A DNA stretch of 64,000 bases. It comes from an uncultured SAR116 cluster alpha proteobacterium. GTDB taxonomy: Bacteria; Pseudomonadota; Alphaproteobacteria; Puniceispirillales; Marisalimonadaceae. Below the pieces are notes generated by a model. The model was not told the DNA's origin. It ran no database searches and was given only the letters and a program-made list of their open reading frames with translations. The translations under genes were made by a program, and so were the position numbers. The DNA lies in contig CACMYY010000001.1 in the NCBI GenBank assembly GCA_902618025.1, positions 223,860 to 287,859 of the forward strand, in the 5' to 3' direction. This document shows positions 35,755-44,496 of this stretch, piece by piece (position 1 is the stretch's first letter; each line of letters opens with the position of its first letter).

Positions 35755-36693
35755 TTACTTATTAAGAAAATTTAATGGCAAACCTTCTCTATCCCATTCT
35801 ACTTCAAGGAGATGACCTGCATGAGAAGCGGTAATATAGGCTGTTTTTAAGTCATTTGACCCAAAACATATATTTGTAATATATGGATCTTCAAATTTAA
35901 TAAACTCAACTAAACCTCCATTAGGAGAAATAACAGATATCCCGCCATTAAAAAGCGTTCCCACACAAATATTACCATTTTTTTCTACAGCAAGAGAGTC
36001 AAATCTTTTAATTCCACCCTCATTATTTAATAATTTTCCACCATAAATTGAGTATGGGAATGGAACTTTTTGAACTTCACCTTCACCTGAAATATCAAAC
36101 CCAAATAACTTACCACCCTCAGTTTCGGCAATATAGAGAACTTTCTCATCAGGAGAAAGACCTATACCATTTGGTGTCATTATAGGTTGAATTACTTCTT
36201 TTATAAGAGATCCATCTGATTTTGCCCAATAAATTGAACCTCTATCTATTTCCCTTTCTCTTTGTTTTCCTAAATCTGTAAACCAAAAATTACCTTTTTT
36301 ATCAAAAACAATGTCATTTGGTCCTTTTAAAGGTATACCATTACATTCTTCGTAAAGTGTTTCAAACTGCCCAGTATCAAGATTAACTTTTTGAATTTTT
36401 CCACCTGAATATGATTTAGACTGCAAGATTGGTCTCATGCCAACGGGATGTGAGTTTATTTCCCACTCAAAACCTCCGTTATTACAAACATAACATTGAC
36501 CATCTGGTCCAATTGCGGCTCCATTTGGACCACCTCCTAAATGAGCAACAACTTCAACTTTACCATCTTTTATAACCTTACTTAATGTACCCCTGGCAAT
36601 TTCAACTAAAATTATTGATCCATCTTTCATGTAAATTGGACCTTCAGGAAATTTTAAATTTTCGGCTAATATGTTATATTCTTTTTTAATCAT
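35755..36693 (-). CDS. SMP-30/gluconolactonase-like lactonase
   Basis: 312-aa six-bladed beta-propeller hydrolase. Metal-site pieces are visible: 'FPEGPIYM' (Glu), 'GPNGAAIGPDGQCYVCNNGGFEW', 'GPNDIVFDKKGNFWFTD' (Asn/Asp) and 'TPNGIGLSPDEKVLYIAET'. It hydrolyses sugar lactones or related lactones. The MFS gene upstream ends 18 bases before it on the same strand, so transporter and lactonase likely serve one substrate. AAGAAG-type SD. Confidence 0.9.
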   Translation of the reverse strand: MIKKEYNILAENLKFPEGPIYMKDGSIILVEIARGTLSKVIKDGKVEVVAHLGGGPNGAAIGPDGQCYVCNNGGFEWEINSHPVGMRPILQSKSYSGGKIQKVNLDTGQFETLYEECNGIPLKGPNDIVFDKKGNFWFTDLGKQREREIDRGSIYWAKSDGSLIKEVIQPIMTPNGIGLSPDEKVLYIAETEGGKLFGFDISGEGEVQKVPFPYSIYGGKLLNNEGGIKRFDSLAVEKNGNICVGTLFNGGISVISPNGGLVEFIKFEDPYITNICFGSNDLKTAYITASHAGHLLEVEWDREGLPLNFLNK

Positions 36694-36711
36694 TTTATTT
36701 CTTCTTTATAG

Positions 36712-37947
36712 TTAGATTTTGGCATTTCTTATTTCAGGAATTACCCAAAATAGCAAAGCTCCACAAAAAGTGAATATGCTGCATAAAATGAAACCAAAAT
36801 TATAACCACCAGTCAAATCAAAAAGAAACCCAGCCAAAATAGCACCAGTAGCAGCCCCAATGCCCTGACCTAAATTTGTAGCTCCATATATAGAAGCTAA
36901 TCCTTTTCCTGCAAAAATTTCTGCCATTAATGTTGTGATAATAGGTCCACGTGCACCTGCAGATAATCCAAATCCAATAATAAATAAAACCAAAAATACC
37001 ATAGAAGAATTAACTTGCATAAAAGCTAAACTAAAAATTGCAACAAAACTCAAAGCATAACTTACCGTCGCAACAAGATGTCTTGGATATCTGTCAGCTG
37101 CCAAGCCAGTTAAAACCATACCTAAAAAATTCAATATTCCAGCTATTCCAAATGAAAAAGCTGCTTCTACTTCACTTAAACCTACAAAAACTAAATACGC
37201 AACAACGTGAAGAGAAATGCCAAAAATACCTATTGCAGTAAAACAAAAAATAAAGAAAAAACCCCAAAAAGTTTTTGTTTGAATTGCTTCTATTAATGAA
37301 ATACCACCCACAGCTCTTCCATCTCTTGTTTTTCTTGGGTTATTTTTTGATCCACTAGAAATTTTTTTCCATGGAAGAAAAGAAACAAAAATTAGCAGCG
37401 CAATAAATACATATGAAATATACTTATATGAAAGTTGCCATCCAAAATGATCAATAGAAATTTGAGATAAGGGGGCCATAATTAGAACACCCAGACCTTG
37501 ACCAGCATATGCTATTGATAAAGCGGTACCCAAATTTTTATCAAACCATCTGGAAACCAAACTCTGGGCTGGAATTATACCAACCATTGAAGCTCCTAAA
37601 CCACCTAAAATACCTAAAAAAGCATAAAATTGCCAAATTGATGAAAAGTTACCTAAAAAACCATAAGCTATAGATAACAGTCCTAAACCAACCATATAAT
37701 TGAACCTTGGACCATATTTATCAAATGATAAACCAGATAATAATGAACCTAAACCAAGACAAACCATATAAATAGAATAAATTGAGGCGACTGAAGCTCT
37801 GTCCCAAGAAAAATGTGTACTTAATGGCAATAAAAAAACAGCAAAACTCTCACCTGCGCCTCTACTAATAGAAGTGAGGGTTAAACAATAAAAAAGAACC
37901 AATAAAGAAGAAAAAGAAGCTAATATATAAAAAACGATATTTCTCAT
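36712..37947 (-). CDS. MFS transporter (monocarboxylate-porter-like)
   Basis: 411-aa membrane protein with 12 predicted helices. Motif A-like 'GLSFDKYGPRF' and 'GLAADRYPRHLV', 'SWDRASVASIYSIYMVCLGLGSLLSG' and 'FDKNLGTALSIAYAGQGLGVLIMAPLS' resemble the oxalate/formate and monocarboxylate antiporter branch. Upstream partner of the SMP-30 lactonase in a two-gene operon; a carboxylate or lactone substrate is likely. Confidence 0.88.
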   Translation of the reverse strand: MRNIVFYILASFSSLLVLFYCLTLTSISRGAGESFAVFLLPLSTHFSWDRASVASIYSIYMVCLGLGSLLSGLSFDKYGPRFNYMVGLGLLSIAYGFLGNFSSIWQFYAFLGILGGLGASMVGIIPAQSLVSRWFDKNLGTALSIAYAGQGLGVLIMAPLSQISIDHFGWQLSYKYISYVFIALLIFVSFLPWKKISSGSKNNPRKTRDGRAVGGISLIEAIQTKTFWGFFFIFCFTAIGIFGISLHVVAYLVFVGLSEVEAAFSFGIAGILNFLGMVLTGLAADRYPRHLVATVSYALSFVAIFSLAFMQVNSSMVFLVLFIIGFGLSAGARGPIITTLMAEIFAGKGLASIYGATNLGQGIGAATGAILAGFLFDLTGGYNFGFILCSIFTFCGALLFWVIPEIRNAKI

Positions 37948-38039
37948 TAGAACTAATTGAACCTAATATAAATTTACTTCCAAGTATTTAAAAAAATTGT
38001 TAAATTTAAATTCCAATTATTAAAAATTAAACTTTATTC

Positions 38040-38501
38040 ATGTATCAAAAGATAAACCAAGAAATCGAAAAGAAAATTCAGAATATATTAGAAGGCGACT
38101 ATGAAATATCAGTTTTAGGTACCAATGGAAAGGATAACTTTCCTTTTCTATCTAAAATAATTCCAATGTACAAAAATAATAAGTTATATATTCTTATAAG
38201 TGATCTTAGTGAACACACTCAAAATATTGCTTTAAATCATAATGTTAGTATTTATTTTTCATTAAAGGAGTTAAACAAAACAAAGTCTAACAACCCAAGA
38301 TTAACAATAAATGGAATTATTAAAAAACACGTTTTAAAAAAGGAAAACAAAAAATTTATTGATCTTTTAAACACATATCAAAAAATTGAAAGTGGAAGTA
38401 AAATGTGGGGCATGTTTACCGATTTCAACTTCTATAGTCTTATACCGAAAAGAGCTCTTTATATTGAAGGCTTTGGCAAGGCTTATCAAAAAGTTTATTA
38501 A
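38040..38501 (+). CDS. HugZ/pyridoxamine 5'-phosphate oxidase-like split-barrel protein
   Basis: 153-aa FMN-binding split barrel: 'SVLGTNGKDNFPFLSKIIPMYKNNKLYILISDLSEHTQNIALNHNVSIYFS' and the ending 'FYSLIPKRALYIEGFGKAY' match HugZ-like proteins, some of which oxidise haem. The C-terminal haem-binding extension of full HugZ is absent. It precedes a hydratase gene by 2 bases and is divergent from the MFS-lactonase pair. Confidence 0.75.
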   Translation: MYQKINQEIEKKIQNILEGDYEISVLGTNGKDNFPFLSKIIPMYKNNKLYILISDLSEHTQNIALNHNVSIYFSLKELNKTKSNNPRLTINGIIKKHVLKKENKKFIDLLNTYQKIESGSKMWGMFTDFNFYSLIPKRALYIEGFGKAYQKVY

Positions 38502-38503
38502 TA

Positions 38504-39277
38504 ATGATCGATCATTTAAAAAAACAAATAATTGATAGTAGATTTAAACATAAATTATTAGATAAATTATCTGATTATCAAGTAGATTCCAAAGACGCAT
38601 ACAAAATTCAAGAAGAAATTAATAACATACTTTCCAATAATGGATTAGGCAAAATTATTGGTTATAAAATTGGTTGTACTAATAAAGCTATCCAAAAAGA
38701 GCTAAATGTTGTTGAACCAATTTATGGTGCGTTATTTAAAAATAAAGCTATTAAAAATAATTCTAACATTTCCATCAAAAATTTTATTAAAGTCGGGGTT
38801 GAATGTGAAATATATGTTACCATTGCCAAAAACATTATAAATCAAGATCAGTTTTTCAATGAAAAAATTGAAAATTTAATTAATTACTGTGGTCTGTCAC
38901 TCGAAATTGTTGAAGATAGATTTGTTGAAATAAAAAAAAATACAATAGAGCATATAATTATTGATGGAAGTCTCGGCAACTCAATTATCTTAGGTAAAAA
39001 AATAAGACATAAATTTAGTAATTACTCAAAATTTATTGGAAGATTATTTTTAAATAACAAAGAAATTTATTCATGTTCTTCTAATAGTATTTTAGGTGAC
39101 CCTCTAAATGCTCTTAAATGGTATATTCAAAAAAAATTAGCATTGAAAAGGACTATTAATAAAGATGAAATTATTAGCCTTGGAAGCATAACTCCTCTAT
39201 TGTGGATAAATAAACCTTGCACAATAAAAGCTAAAATAGACGAATTAGGTGAATGTTCAATAAATTTTATAAACTAA
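38504..39277 (+). CDS. 2-keto-4-pentenoate hydratase-like protein (MhpD/fumarylacetoacetate hydrolase fold)
   Basis: 257 aa. 'DAYKIQEEINN', 'IIGYKIGCTNKAIQKELNVVEPIYGALF' and 'VGVECEIYVTIAKNI' are the MhpD-type core with the metal-binding Glu pair in 'VECEI'; 'LEIVEDRF' supplies the next acidic group. Members hydrate 2-hydroxypentadienoate in meta-cleavage pathways; no other ring-cleavage gene is near. Same transcription unit as the split-barrel gene. Confidence 0.83.
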   Translation: MIDHLKKQIIDSRFKHKLLDKLSDYQVDSKDAYKIQEEINNILSNNGLGKIIGYKIGCTNKAIQKELNVVEPIYGALFKNKAIKNNSNISIKNFIKVGVECEIYVTIAKNIINQDQFFNEKIENLINYCGLSLEIVEDRFVEIKKNTIEHIIIDGSLGNSIILGKKIRHKFSNYSKFIGRLFLNNKEIYSCSSNSILGDPLNALKWYIQKKLALKRTINKDEIISLGSITPLLWINKPCTIKAKIDELGECSINFIN

Positions 39278-39355
39278 AATATTATAAAATGAAATGAAAA
39301 AACTATATTATTAAATTATAATTTGGAAATAAGTAATTAAATAATAGATATATAA

Positions 39356-39571
39356 ATGAATGACTTGTTAGAATCTTTTAATTCAACGCTAGAAATTTTT
39401 CAAGCAAAAATAAATTTTTTATTCCTAATGATTGAGATTTTATTTGGTTTATTTTTTGTAATATTAGTTGTATGGATTTATGGATTTATTAGAAAAAATT
39501 TAGGTATTGATAAACAGACAAAAGAAATAGAAAAAATAAGAAAAATTATAGAAAAAAAATTTAACGAATAA
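39356..39571 (+). CDS. small single-helix membrane protein
   Basis: 71 aa with one strong membrane helix (about residues 20-45, 'FLFLMIEILFGLFFVILVVWIYGFI') followed by a basic amphipathic tail ('KQTKEIEKIRKIIEKKFNE') that may form a short coiled coil. No family recognised. Convergent with the next small gene, 1 base between stops. Weak upstream ribosome site. Confidence 0.55.
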   Translation: MNDLLESFNSTLEIFQAKINFLFLMIEILFGLFFVILVVWIYGFIRKNLGIDKQTKEIEKIRKIIEKKFNE

Positions 39572-39572
39572 T

Positions 39573-39791
39573 CTAAAATGGAAATCTAGAATTTTGGTCA
39601 TTTTTTCTATAAATTTTAAATTCTTTGCCTTTCGAAACTGGCAAACATGTGAATTTTGGTGCAGAGAGACCGACATCTCTCATTTCAGCGGCGGCGTTTT
39701 GAGATTCTGAAAAACATTTTGCAGCATTCTTATATCTTAGACCACTATCTATGACATCATTCCCTAATACCCATATTAATAAGAATTCCAT
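39573..39791 (-). CDS. small conserved-looking hypothetical protein
   Basis: 72 aa, starts 'MEFLLIWVLGNDVIDSGLRY'. The pattern of short hydrophobic start, 'SGLRYKNAAKCFSES', and 'APKFTCLPVSKG' resembles small alphaproteobacterial proteins of unknown function with two Cys. Not recognised with certainty. It lies just downstream of the terminator hairpin of hsp20 on the same strand. Confidence 0.5.
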   Translation of the reverse strand: MEFLLIWVLGNDVIDSGLRYKNAAKCFSESQNAAAEMRDVGLSAPKFTCLPVSKGKEFKIYRKNDQNSRFPF

Positions 39792-39814
39792 TATTATGTA
39801 TGCCTTGAAATAAA

Positions 39815-39836
39815 GGTTAGGGCATGTGCCCTAACC
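39815..39836 (-). terminator. intrinsic terminator after hsp20
   Basis: Perfect 9-bp stem GGTTAGGGC / GCCCTAACC with a 4-base loop, 9 bases after the hsp20 stop; on the minus strand it is followed by TTTATTTC. One of the few GC-rich hairpins in the window. Confidence 0.85.
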
Positions 39837-39845
39837 CAAAGTTAA

Positions 39846-40268
39846 TTAAGCAGTTTTTAAAGTTATTTGTCTTGGCTTTCTCTCTTCAGGCACTTCTCTT
39901 AGAAGTGATACAGTTAATAAACCATTAGACAATTTGGCTTCTTTAACATCTACGTATTGCTCTAATCTAAATTTTTGTTCAAAAGACCTTTTTGCAATAC
40001 CTTTATATATATATTGCACACTATCATCTTGAACTTCAGATCCACCATTTCCCTTAATTGTCAGAACACCATCGTGGACGTCAATACTTATGTCTTTTTT
40101 GTTAAAACCTGAGACTGCTAAAGTAATTTCATACTCATCATCAGATATTCTAATAATATCATGAGCAGGAAAAGAACTTTGTTTTTGGTTAGAGATGCTT
40201 TCTAATTCATTGAAGAGGTTATCAAAACCTACAAATGATCTTAAAGCGAGTGTTGGTAAAATAGTCAT
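39846..40268 (-). CDS. small heat-shock protein Hsp20 (IbpA-like)
   Basis: 140-aa alpha-crystallin-domain chaperone that holds unfolded proteins. Residues about 36-130 hold the domain ('HDIIRISDDEYEITLAVSGFNKKDISIDVHDGVLTIKG', 'FRLEQYVDVKEAKLSNGLLTVSL'); the C-terminal IxI-type motif is present as 'ITL'. The leader of the mRNA can fold over the SD (see the RNA thermometer entry), so expression probably rises with temperature. Followed by a terminator. Confidence 0.93.
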   Translation of the reverse strand: MTILPTLALRSFVGFDNLFNELESISNQKQSSFPAHDIIRISDDEYEITLAVSGFNKKDISIDVHDGVLTIKGNGGSEVQDDSVQYIYKGIAKRSFEQKFRLEQYVDVKEAKLSNGLLTVSLLREVPEERKPRQITLKTA

Positions 40269-40321
40269 ATTTATCTCCTTATAAAGCGAGTTATATTCAA
40301 CATCCCAATAATGGCGATGTT
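40269..40321 (-). ncRNA. candidate ROSE-like RNA thermometer in the hsp20 leader
   Basis: On the minus strand the SD AAGGAG is paired with an upstream CTCGCTT: CTC-GAG and CTT-AAG with a single bulged G and a 3-base loop (40275-40290), 6 bases before the ATG. The anti-SD contains UCGCU, matching the U(U/C)GCU element of ROSE thermometers, in which a bulged G opposes the SD. A second hairpin just upstream (40299-40321) has AACATC/GATGTT plus CCA/TGG, also with a bulged G. This arrangement is typical of heat-controlled hsp20 leaders in alphaproteobacteria. Confidence 0.65.
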
Positions 40322-40408
40322 ATTTGTTAAATTGCGACCCATTACGGCATCACATTTATTATTTAATGTTGAAATTCTTTTTTTCAAGACCTAGTATTTA
40401 AAATTATT

Positions 40409-42022
40409 ATGGAGGCTTATTTGGATACTACTAAATCTTTAGATACATTAATTGTTGGAGCTGGTTTTGCAGGAATGTATAGTTTACATAAACAGCTGTC
40501 TGATGGATTTAAAGCAGAAATTTACGAACAAGCAGATGACGTTGGAGGAACGTGGTATTGGAATAGATATCCTGGAGCTAGATGCGATATTGAAAGTATG
40601 GATTATTCATATTCATTTTCAGAAGAATTACAACAAGAGTGGAATTGGAAAGAAAAATATGGGACACAACCAGAGCTTTTAGAATATGCTCAATATGTAT
40701 GTAAAAAATTTAAGTTAAGGAATAAAATAAATTTTAACACAAAAATAACGAATGCAAATTTCAATGAAAAGTATCAAAATTGGTTTATAAAAACTGATAA
40801 AGCTGAAGTTATTACTACTAAAAACTTAATTTTAGCAACTGGAAATTTATCTACTCCAAACACACCTCATTTTCCTGGAATAAATGAATTTAAAGGAAAT
40901 ATCTACCACACTGGTGCTTGGCCGAAAAAAAAGCCAAACTTTAAGGGAAAAAGAGTTGGTATTATTGGCACAGGTTCATCTGGTGTTCAATCAATTCCAA
41001 TAATTTCAGAAACTGCACAACAACTATTAGTTTTCCAACGCACTCCAAACTTTAGTTTACCAGCAAGACATAGAGATCTGCCAGAGGACCGAAGAGATGA
41101 ATATAAGAAAAACTATAAAAAATACAGAGATCTTGCGAAAAATTCTTCTTTTGGAATAGCTAAATATCAACCACCGACGCAATCTGCTTTTGATGTAAGT
41201 GAAAATGAAAGAAATGACATTTATGAAAAGGCTTGGCAAGAAGGTGGCCAAGCCATGTTATTTGCTTTTACTGATCTATTAACTGATGAAAAAGCAAATG
41301 AAACAGCTGCAGAGTTTGTACGAAATAAAATTAGAAAAATTGTTAAAAACAAAATAACTGCTGAATTACTTTGCCCCACTAATCATCCAATTGGAACAAA
41401 AAGACTATGTTTAGATAGCAATTATTTTGAAACTTATAACAAAGAAAATGTATCGTTAATTGATGTTTCAAATAATCCAATTGAGAAAATTACTTATAAT
41501 GGATTAATTACTAATAATACCGAATACTTGTTTGACGATTTAGTTTTCGCAACAGGCTTTGATGCAATGACTGGTGCAGTTAACGCAATAGATATCAGAA
41601 ATGAAAATGATATAAGCTTAAAATCAATATGGGACAAAGGCCCAAAAACATATTTAGGTATAATGGTATCAAACTTCCCTAATCTTTTTATGATTACAGG
41701 ACCACAAAGCCCGGGCGTAAAAAGTCAGATGATATTATCAATAGAGCAACATGTTGACTTTGTTCATAATTTGATTGTTCACAAGCAAAAAAATAACTTC
41801 AATACTGTTTCAGCAAATTTAAATAGTCAGAATGAATGGGTTAATCACAATAATGAAGTTGCAAACTCAACTTTATACCCATTAGCTCATTCTTGGTATA
41901 ATGGTGATAATATAGTAGGAAAATCGAGGAATTTTATGCCCTATGTCGGTGGAGTTGCAAATTATAAAAGTATTTGTGATGAAAAAATTAAAAACAATTA
42001 TGAAGGGTTTGAGTTTTTATAA
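40409..42022 (+). CDS. flavin-containing Baeyer-Villiger-type monooxygenase (cyclohexanone/phenylacetone MO-like)
   Basis: 537 aa. FAD Rossmann GAGFAG (residues 17-22), 'EQADDVGGTWYWNRYPGARCDIESMDYSYSF', the type I BVMO fingerprint FKGNIYHTGAWP (near 161-172), then the NADPH Rossmann 'GIIGTGSSGVQSIP'. It inserts oxygen into ketones to make esters or lactones. The annotated ATG has no SD; the TTG at codon 5 is preceded by GGAGG at 5 bases, so translation may begin there. Downstream are an enolase-superfamily enzyme and a thioesterase in the same direction. Confidence 0.93.
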   Translation: MEAYLDTTKSLDTLIVGAGFAGMYSLHKQLSDGFKAEIYEQADDVGGTWYWNRYPGARCDIESMDYSYSFSEELQQEWNWKEKYGTQPELLEYAQYVCKKFKLRNKINFNTKITNANFNEKYQNWFIKTDKAEVITTKNLILATGNLSTPNTPHFPGINEFKGNIYHTGAWPKKKPNFKGKRVGIIGTGSSGVQSIPIISETAQQLLVFQRTPNFSLPARHRDLPEDRRDEYKKNYKKYRDLAKNSSFGIAKYQPPTQSAFDVSENERNDIYEKAWQEGGQAMLFAFTDLLTDEKANETAAEFVRNKIRKIVKNKITAELLCPTNHPIGTKRLCLDSNYFETYNKENVSLIDVSNNPIEKITYNGLITNNTEYLFDDLVFATGFDAMTGAVNAIDIRNENDISLKSIWDKGPKTYLGIMVSNFPNLFMITGPQSPGVKSQMILSIEQHVDFVHNLIVHKQKNNFNTVSANLNSQNEWVNHNNEVANSTLYPLAHSWYNGDNIVGKSRNFMPYVGGVANYKSICDEKIKNNYEGFEFL

Positions 42023-42047
42023 TTCTTATATTTGATAGGGAAATAAA

Positions 42048-43136
42048 ATGGAAATATCAAAAATTGAAGTAAATACATACAAAATACCTTTGCCTGAACC
42101 TGTTGAAGCTTTTGCCGCAGGTGTCATGAAAGCATTTGATTTAGTCATCTGTAAAATTGTAAATGATGACGGGGGGCATGGTATTGGGTATATAACTGTT
42201 CACGAAAATCAAGGCTTAGCAATTTCTTCAATTATTAAAAATAGCTTTATACCTATAATTTTGAACAAGGATCCCAGATTAATTGAATTGCTATGGAAAG
42301 AAATGTGGAAAGCCACCCACTATGCCGGGAGGGGTGCGCCTGTAAGTTTTGCTATTGCTGCTGTTGATGTTGCACTTTGGGATCTTAAAGGTAAATGCTT
42401 AAATGAACCATTATGGAGATTGCTTGGTGGCTTTAAAAAAGAAGTATTAGCTTATGCTGGAAATATTGATTTAAATTTTACAATAGAAAAATTGCTTAAC
42501 GGAGCTTCTAAGTCTCTTGATGATGGCTTCAGATCAATCAAAATGAGGCTAGGTAGAGAATATTTATCTGAGGATATTAAAAGATTAGATGCCATGAGAA
42601 CTCATTTACCAGATGACATTATGTTAATGGCAGATGCTAATGAGGCATGGAGAATTGATCAAGCTGTAATAGCTTTTAAAGAGATAGAAAAATTTAATTT
42701 AGTTTGGCTTGAAGAGCCAATAAAACCTGATGATTTTGTCAGTTATGCTCACCTAAGATCTTTAGGGAAAATTCCAATTGCTGCGGGTGAAAATCTTCAT
42801 ACTCTTTCTGAATTTAATCAACTTATTAATGTTGGTGGTGTTGATTTTCTTGAACCTGACTTAACAACATGTGGAGGCATTACACCTTTCATGAAAGTAG
42901 CAAAATTAGCTGAAATAAATAATTTACCAATATGTTCTCATGGAGTTCATGAATTACATGTACATCTACTCGCATCATGCCCTAATGCGTCTTATTTGGA
43001 ATTCCATGCATGGAGAATTGACGAATTCATTGAATCTCCACTTAAAGTTAAAGATGGTTTCACCCAAGCTCCTGAAATGCCTGGACATGGTATAATTTTT
43101 GATTTTGATAAGTTGACAAAATTTCGTATCAACTAA
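42048..43136 (+). CDS. mandelate racemase/muconate lactonizing enzyme-family protein (enolase superfamily)
   Basis: 362 aa. Metal ligands D196 (MADANEAW), E222 (LEEP) and E248 (AAGENL), and the His298-Asp271 dyad, align almost number for number with mandelate racemase. The K-x-K motif is K165-M-R167, so the second Lys is Arg. 'YAGRGAPVSFAIAAVDVALWDLKGK' is typical. Likely an acid-sugar dehydratase or racemase; the Lys-to-Arg change argues against mandelate itself. 25 bases downstream of the BVMO gene, weak SD. Confidence 0.88.
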   Translation: MEISKIEVNTYKIPLPEPVEAFAAGVMKAFDLVICKIVNDDGGHGIGYITVHENQGLAISSIIKNSFIPIILNKDPRLIELLWKEMWKATHYAGRGAPVSFAIAAVDVALWDLKGKCLNEPLWRLLGGFKKEVLAYAGNIDLNFTIEKLLNGASKSLDDGFRSIKMRLGREYLSEDIKRLDAMRTHLPDDIMLMADANEAWRIDQAVIAFKEIEKFNLVWLEEPIKPDDFVSYAHLRSLGKIPIAAGENLHTLSEFNQLINVGGVDFLEPDLTTCGGITPFMKVAKLAEINNLPICSHGVHELHVHLLASCPNASYLEFHAWRIDEFIESPLKVKDGFTQAPEMPGHGIIFDFDKLTKFRIN

Positions 43137-43184
43137 AAAATTATAAATTGTTCTTTCAATAATTAATTATTAAAGGAAAATTTT

Positions 43185-43622
43185 ATGGATAATTCTGCAA
43201 AAATAAAACAATTAGGTGCCAAAATGCTCTCAGATGCAGATAGTTCTGATGAACAAGATTTTGGCTCCTTTTATCTTTCAAGATTTCTCGGTTTTCAAAC
43301 TACTTATAAAGATGATTTGTGTATAGTCTCATTTGAAGCCAAAAGTCCTATGTTCAATCCTCAAGGAACTCTTCATGGTGGTGTCATAGCTACCGCTTTA
43401 GATGTATCTATGGGTCATTTATTACATCATAAAATGGGTGCTGGAGCAACATTAGAAATGAATGTAAAATACCTTCTTCCAATCAATGGAGGGCAAGTCA
43501 GATGCGAAGGAAGTTTTATCAAAAAAGGTAAAACGATTGTTTTTTTACAATCTCACTTATATAGAGAAGATCAAAGATTAGCTGCTTATGCAAGTGCAAC
43601 ATGGATTCCTATTAACAAATAA
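43185..43622 (+). CDS. PaaI-family hot-dog thioesterase
   Basis: 145 aa hot-dog fold: 'FEAKSPMFNPQGTLHGGVIATALDVSMGHLLHHKMG' carries the HGG motif of the acyl-CoA thioesterase family, and 'LEMNVKYLLPINGGQVRCEGSFIKKGKTIVFLQSHLYREDQRLAAYASATWIPI' is the second half. It would release free acid from a CoA ester. SD AAAGG. Same strand as the BVMO and MR-like genes; convergent with the sirtuin. Confidence 0.87.
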   Translation: MDNSAKIKQLGAKMLSDADSSDEQDFGSFYLSRFLGFQTTYKDDLCIVSFEAKSPMFNPQGTLHGGVIATALDVSMGHLLHHKMGAGATLEMNVKYLLPINGGQVRCEGSFIKKGKTIVFLQSHLYREDQRLAAYASATWIPINK

Positions 43623-43625
43623 TAT

Positions 43626-44387
43626 TTAACTTAAATTTCTAAAATTACTATATTCTTCAGCATTCATTTGGTGGTAATTTACTTTATCATAATTAATTTT
43701 AATTGGGTTAGGATCTACTATATCTATTTTTATCCCTCTGGATATTGCAATTCTTAATGCAATAGAAGTAATGTTAACGCTAAATGACGTACCTATAAAA
43801 ATTATTTTTTGTGCTTTGTTCATCCAATCTTCAGCTTCTGAAATTCTATATAAATCTGTATAAATTTCATCGAATAACAATACATATGGTTTTAAGGATA
43901 CACCGTTTTGGGGTATAAAATGACCATTATAAAATTTGATTTTAAACTTTTTCAATAATTCCTTTTTTAAAACTTCATCACTTGGATCTGAAGATAAATC
44001 TATTTCATTCCAATTTGCATCAAATGGAATTTGTTCTTCTAATTCATTTTTATAACAAACAACTTTATCTAATCTTCCATGAATAGATATGTAGTCATTA
44101 TTTCCAGCTTTACCGTCTAAACCATCAATATTTTGAGTTATTAACTTTTTGTCAGCTAGCCAATAATGCGCTAAATTTGGTTTAACATTTCTGTAAGAAG
44201 CAAATCTTTTGAAATACCATAATAAAAAGTCCGCTGGATTATTTTCATACATGGACCTAGTAGCCATTTCTTGAGGTGTGTAATTAACGCTTCCTACAGT
44301 CCAAAAACCATCATTTCCTCTAAATGTTGGTATACCACTACTTGCACTTACACCAGCCCCAGTAATATAGAGTTCATCTATCATCAT
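43626..44387 (-). CDS. Sir2-family NAD-dependent protein deacylase without zinc cysteines
   Basis: 253 aa. NAD motifs GAGVSASSGIPTFRG (residues 10-24) and TQNIDGLDG, and the catalytic His103 in 'SIHGRLD', are intact. The small domain normally holds four zinc-binding Cys in two CxxC pairs; here only C111 exists between residues 104 and 175. 'FIGTSFSVNITSIAL' and 'DIVDPNPIK' complete the Rossmann end. It may be a zinc-free sirtuin or a divergent ADP-ribosyltransferase-like member. Confidence 0.82.
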   Translation of the reverse strand: MMIDELYITGAGVSASSGIPTFRGNDGFWTVGSVNYTPQEMATRSMYENNPADFLLWYFKRFASYRNVKPNLAHYWLADKKLITQNIDGLDGKAGNNDYISIHGRLDKVVCYKNELEEQIPFDANWNEIDLSSDPSDEVLKKELLKKFKIKFYNGHFIPQNGVSLKPYVLLFDEIYTDLYRISEAEDWMNKAQKIIFIGTSFSVNITSIALRIAISRGIKIDIVDPNPIKINYDKVNYHQMNAEEYSNFRNLS

Positions 44388-44496
44388 TAAGCCTTATCAT
44401 TAATTCTGTATTTGATTCAACTAACTAATCAATTTATTGCTTTTTTTTTTTAATCTGCAAAAGTATTATTTTAAAAAAATTTCTGGAGTTTAAAAT

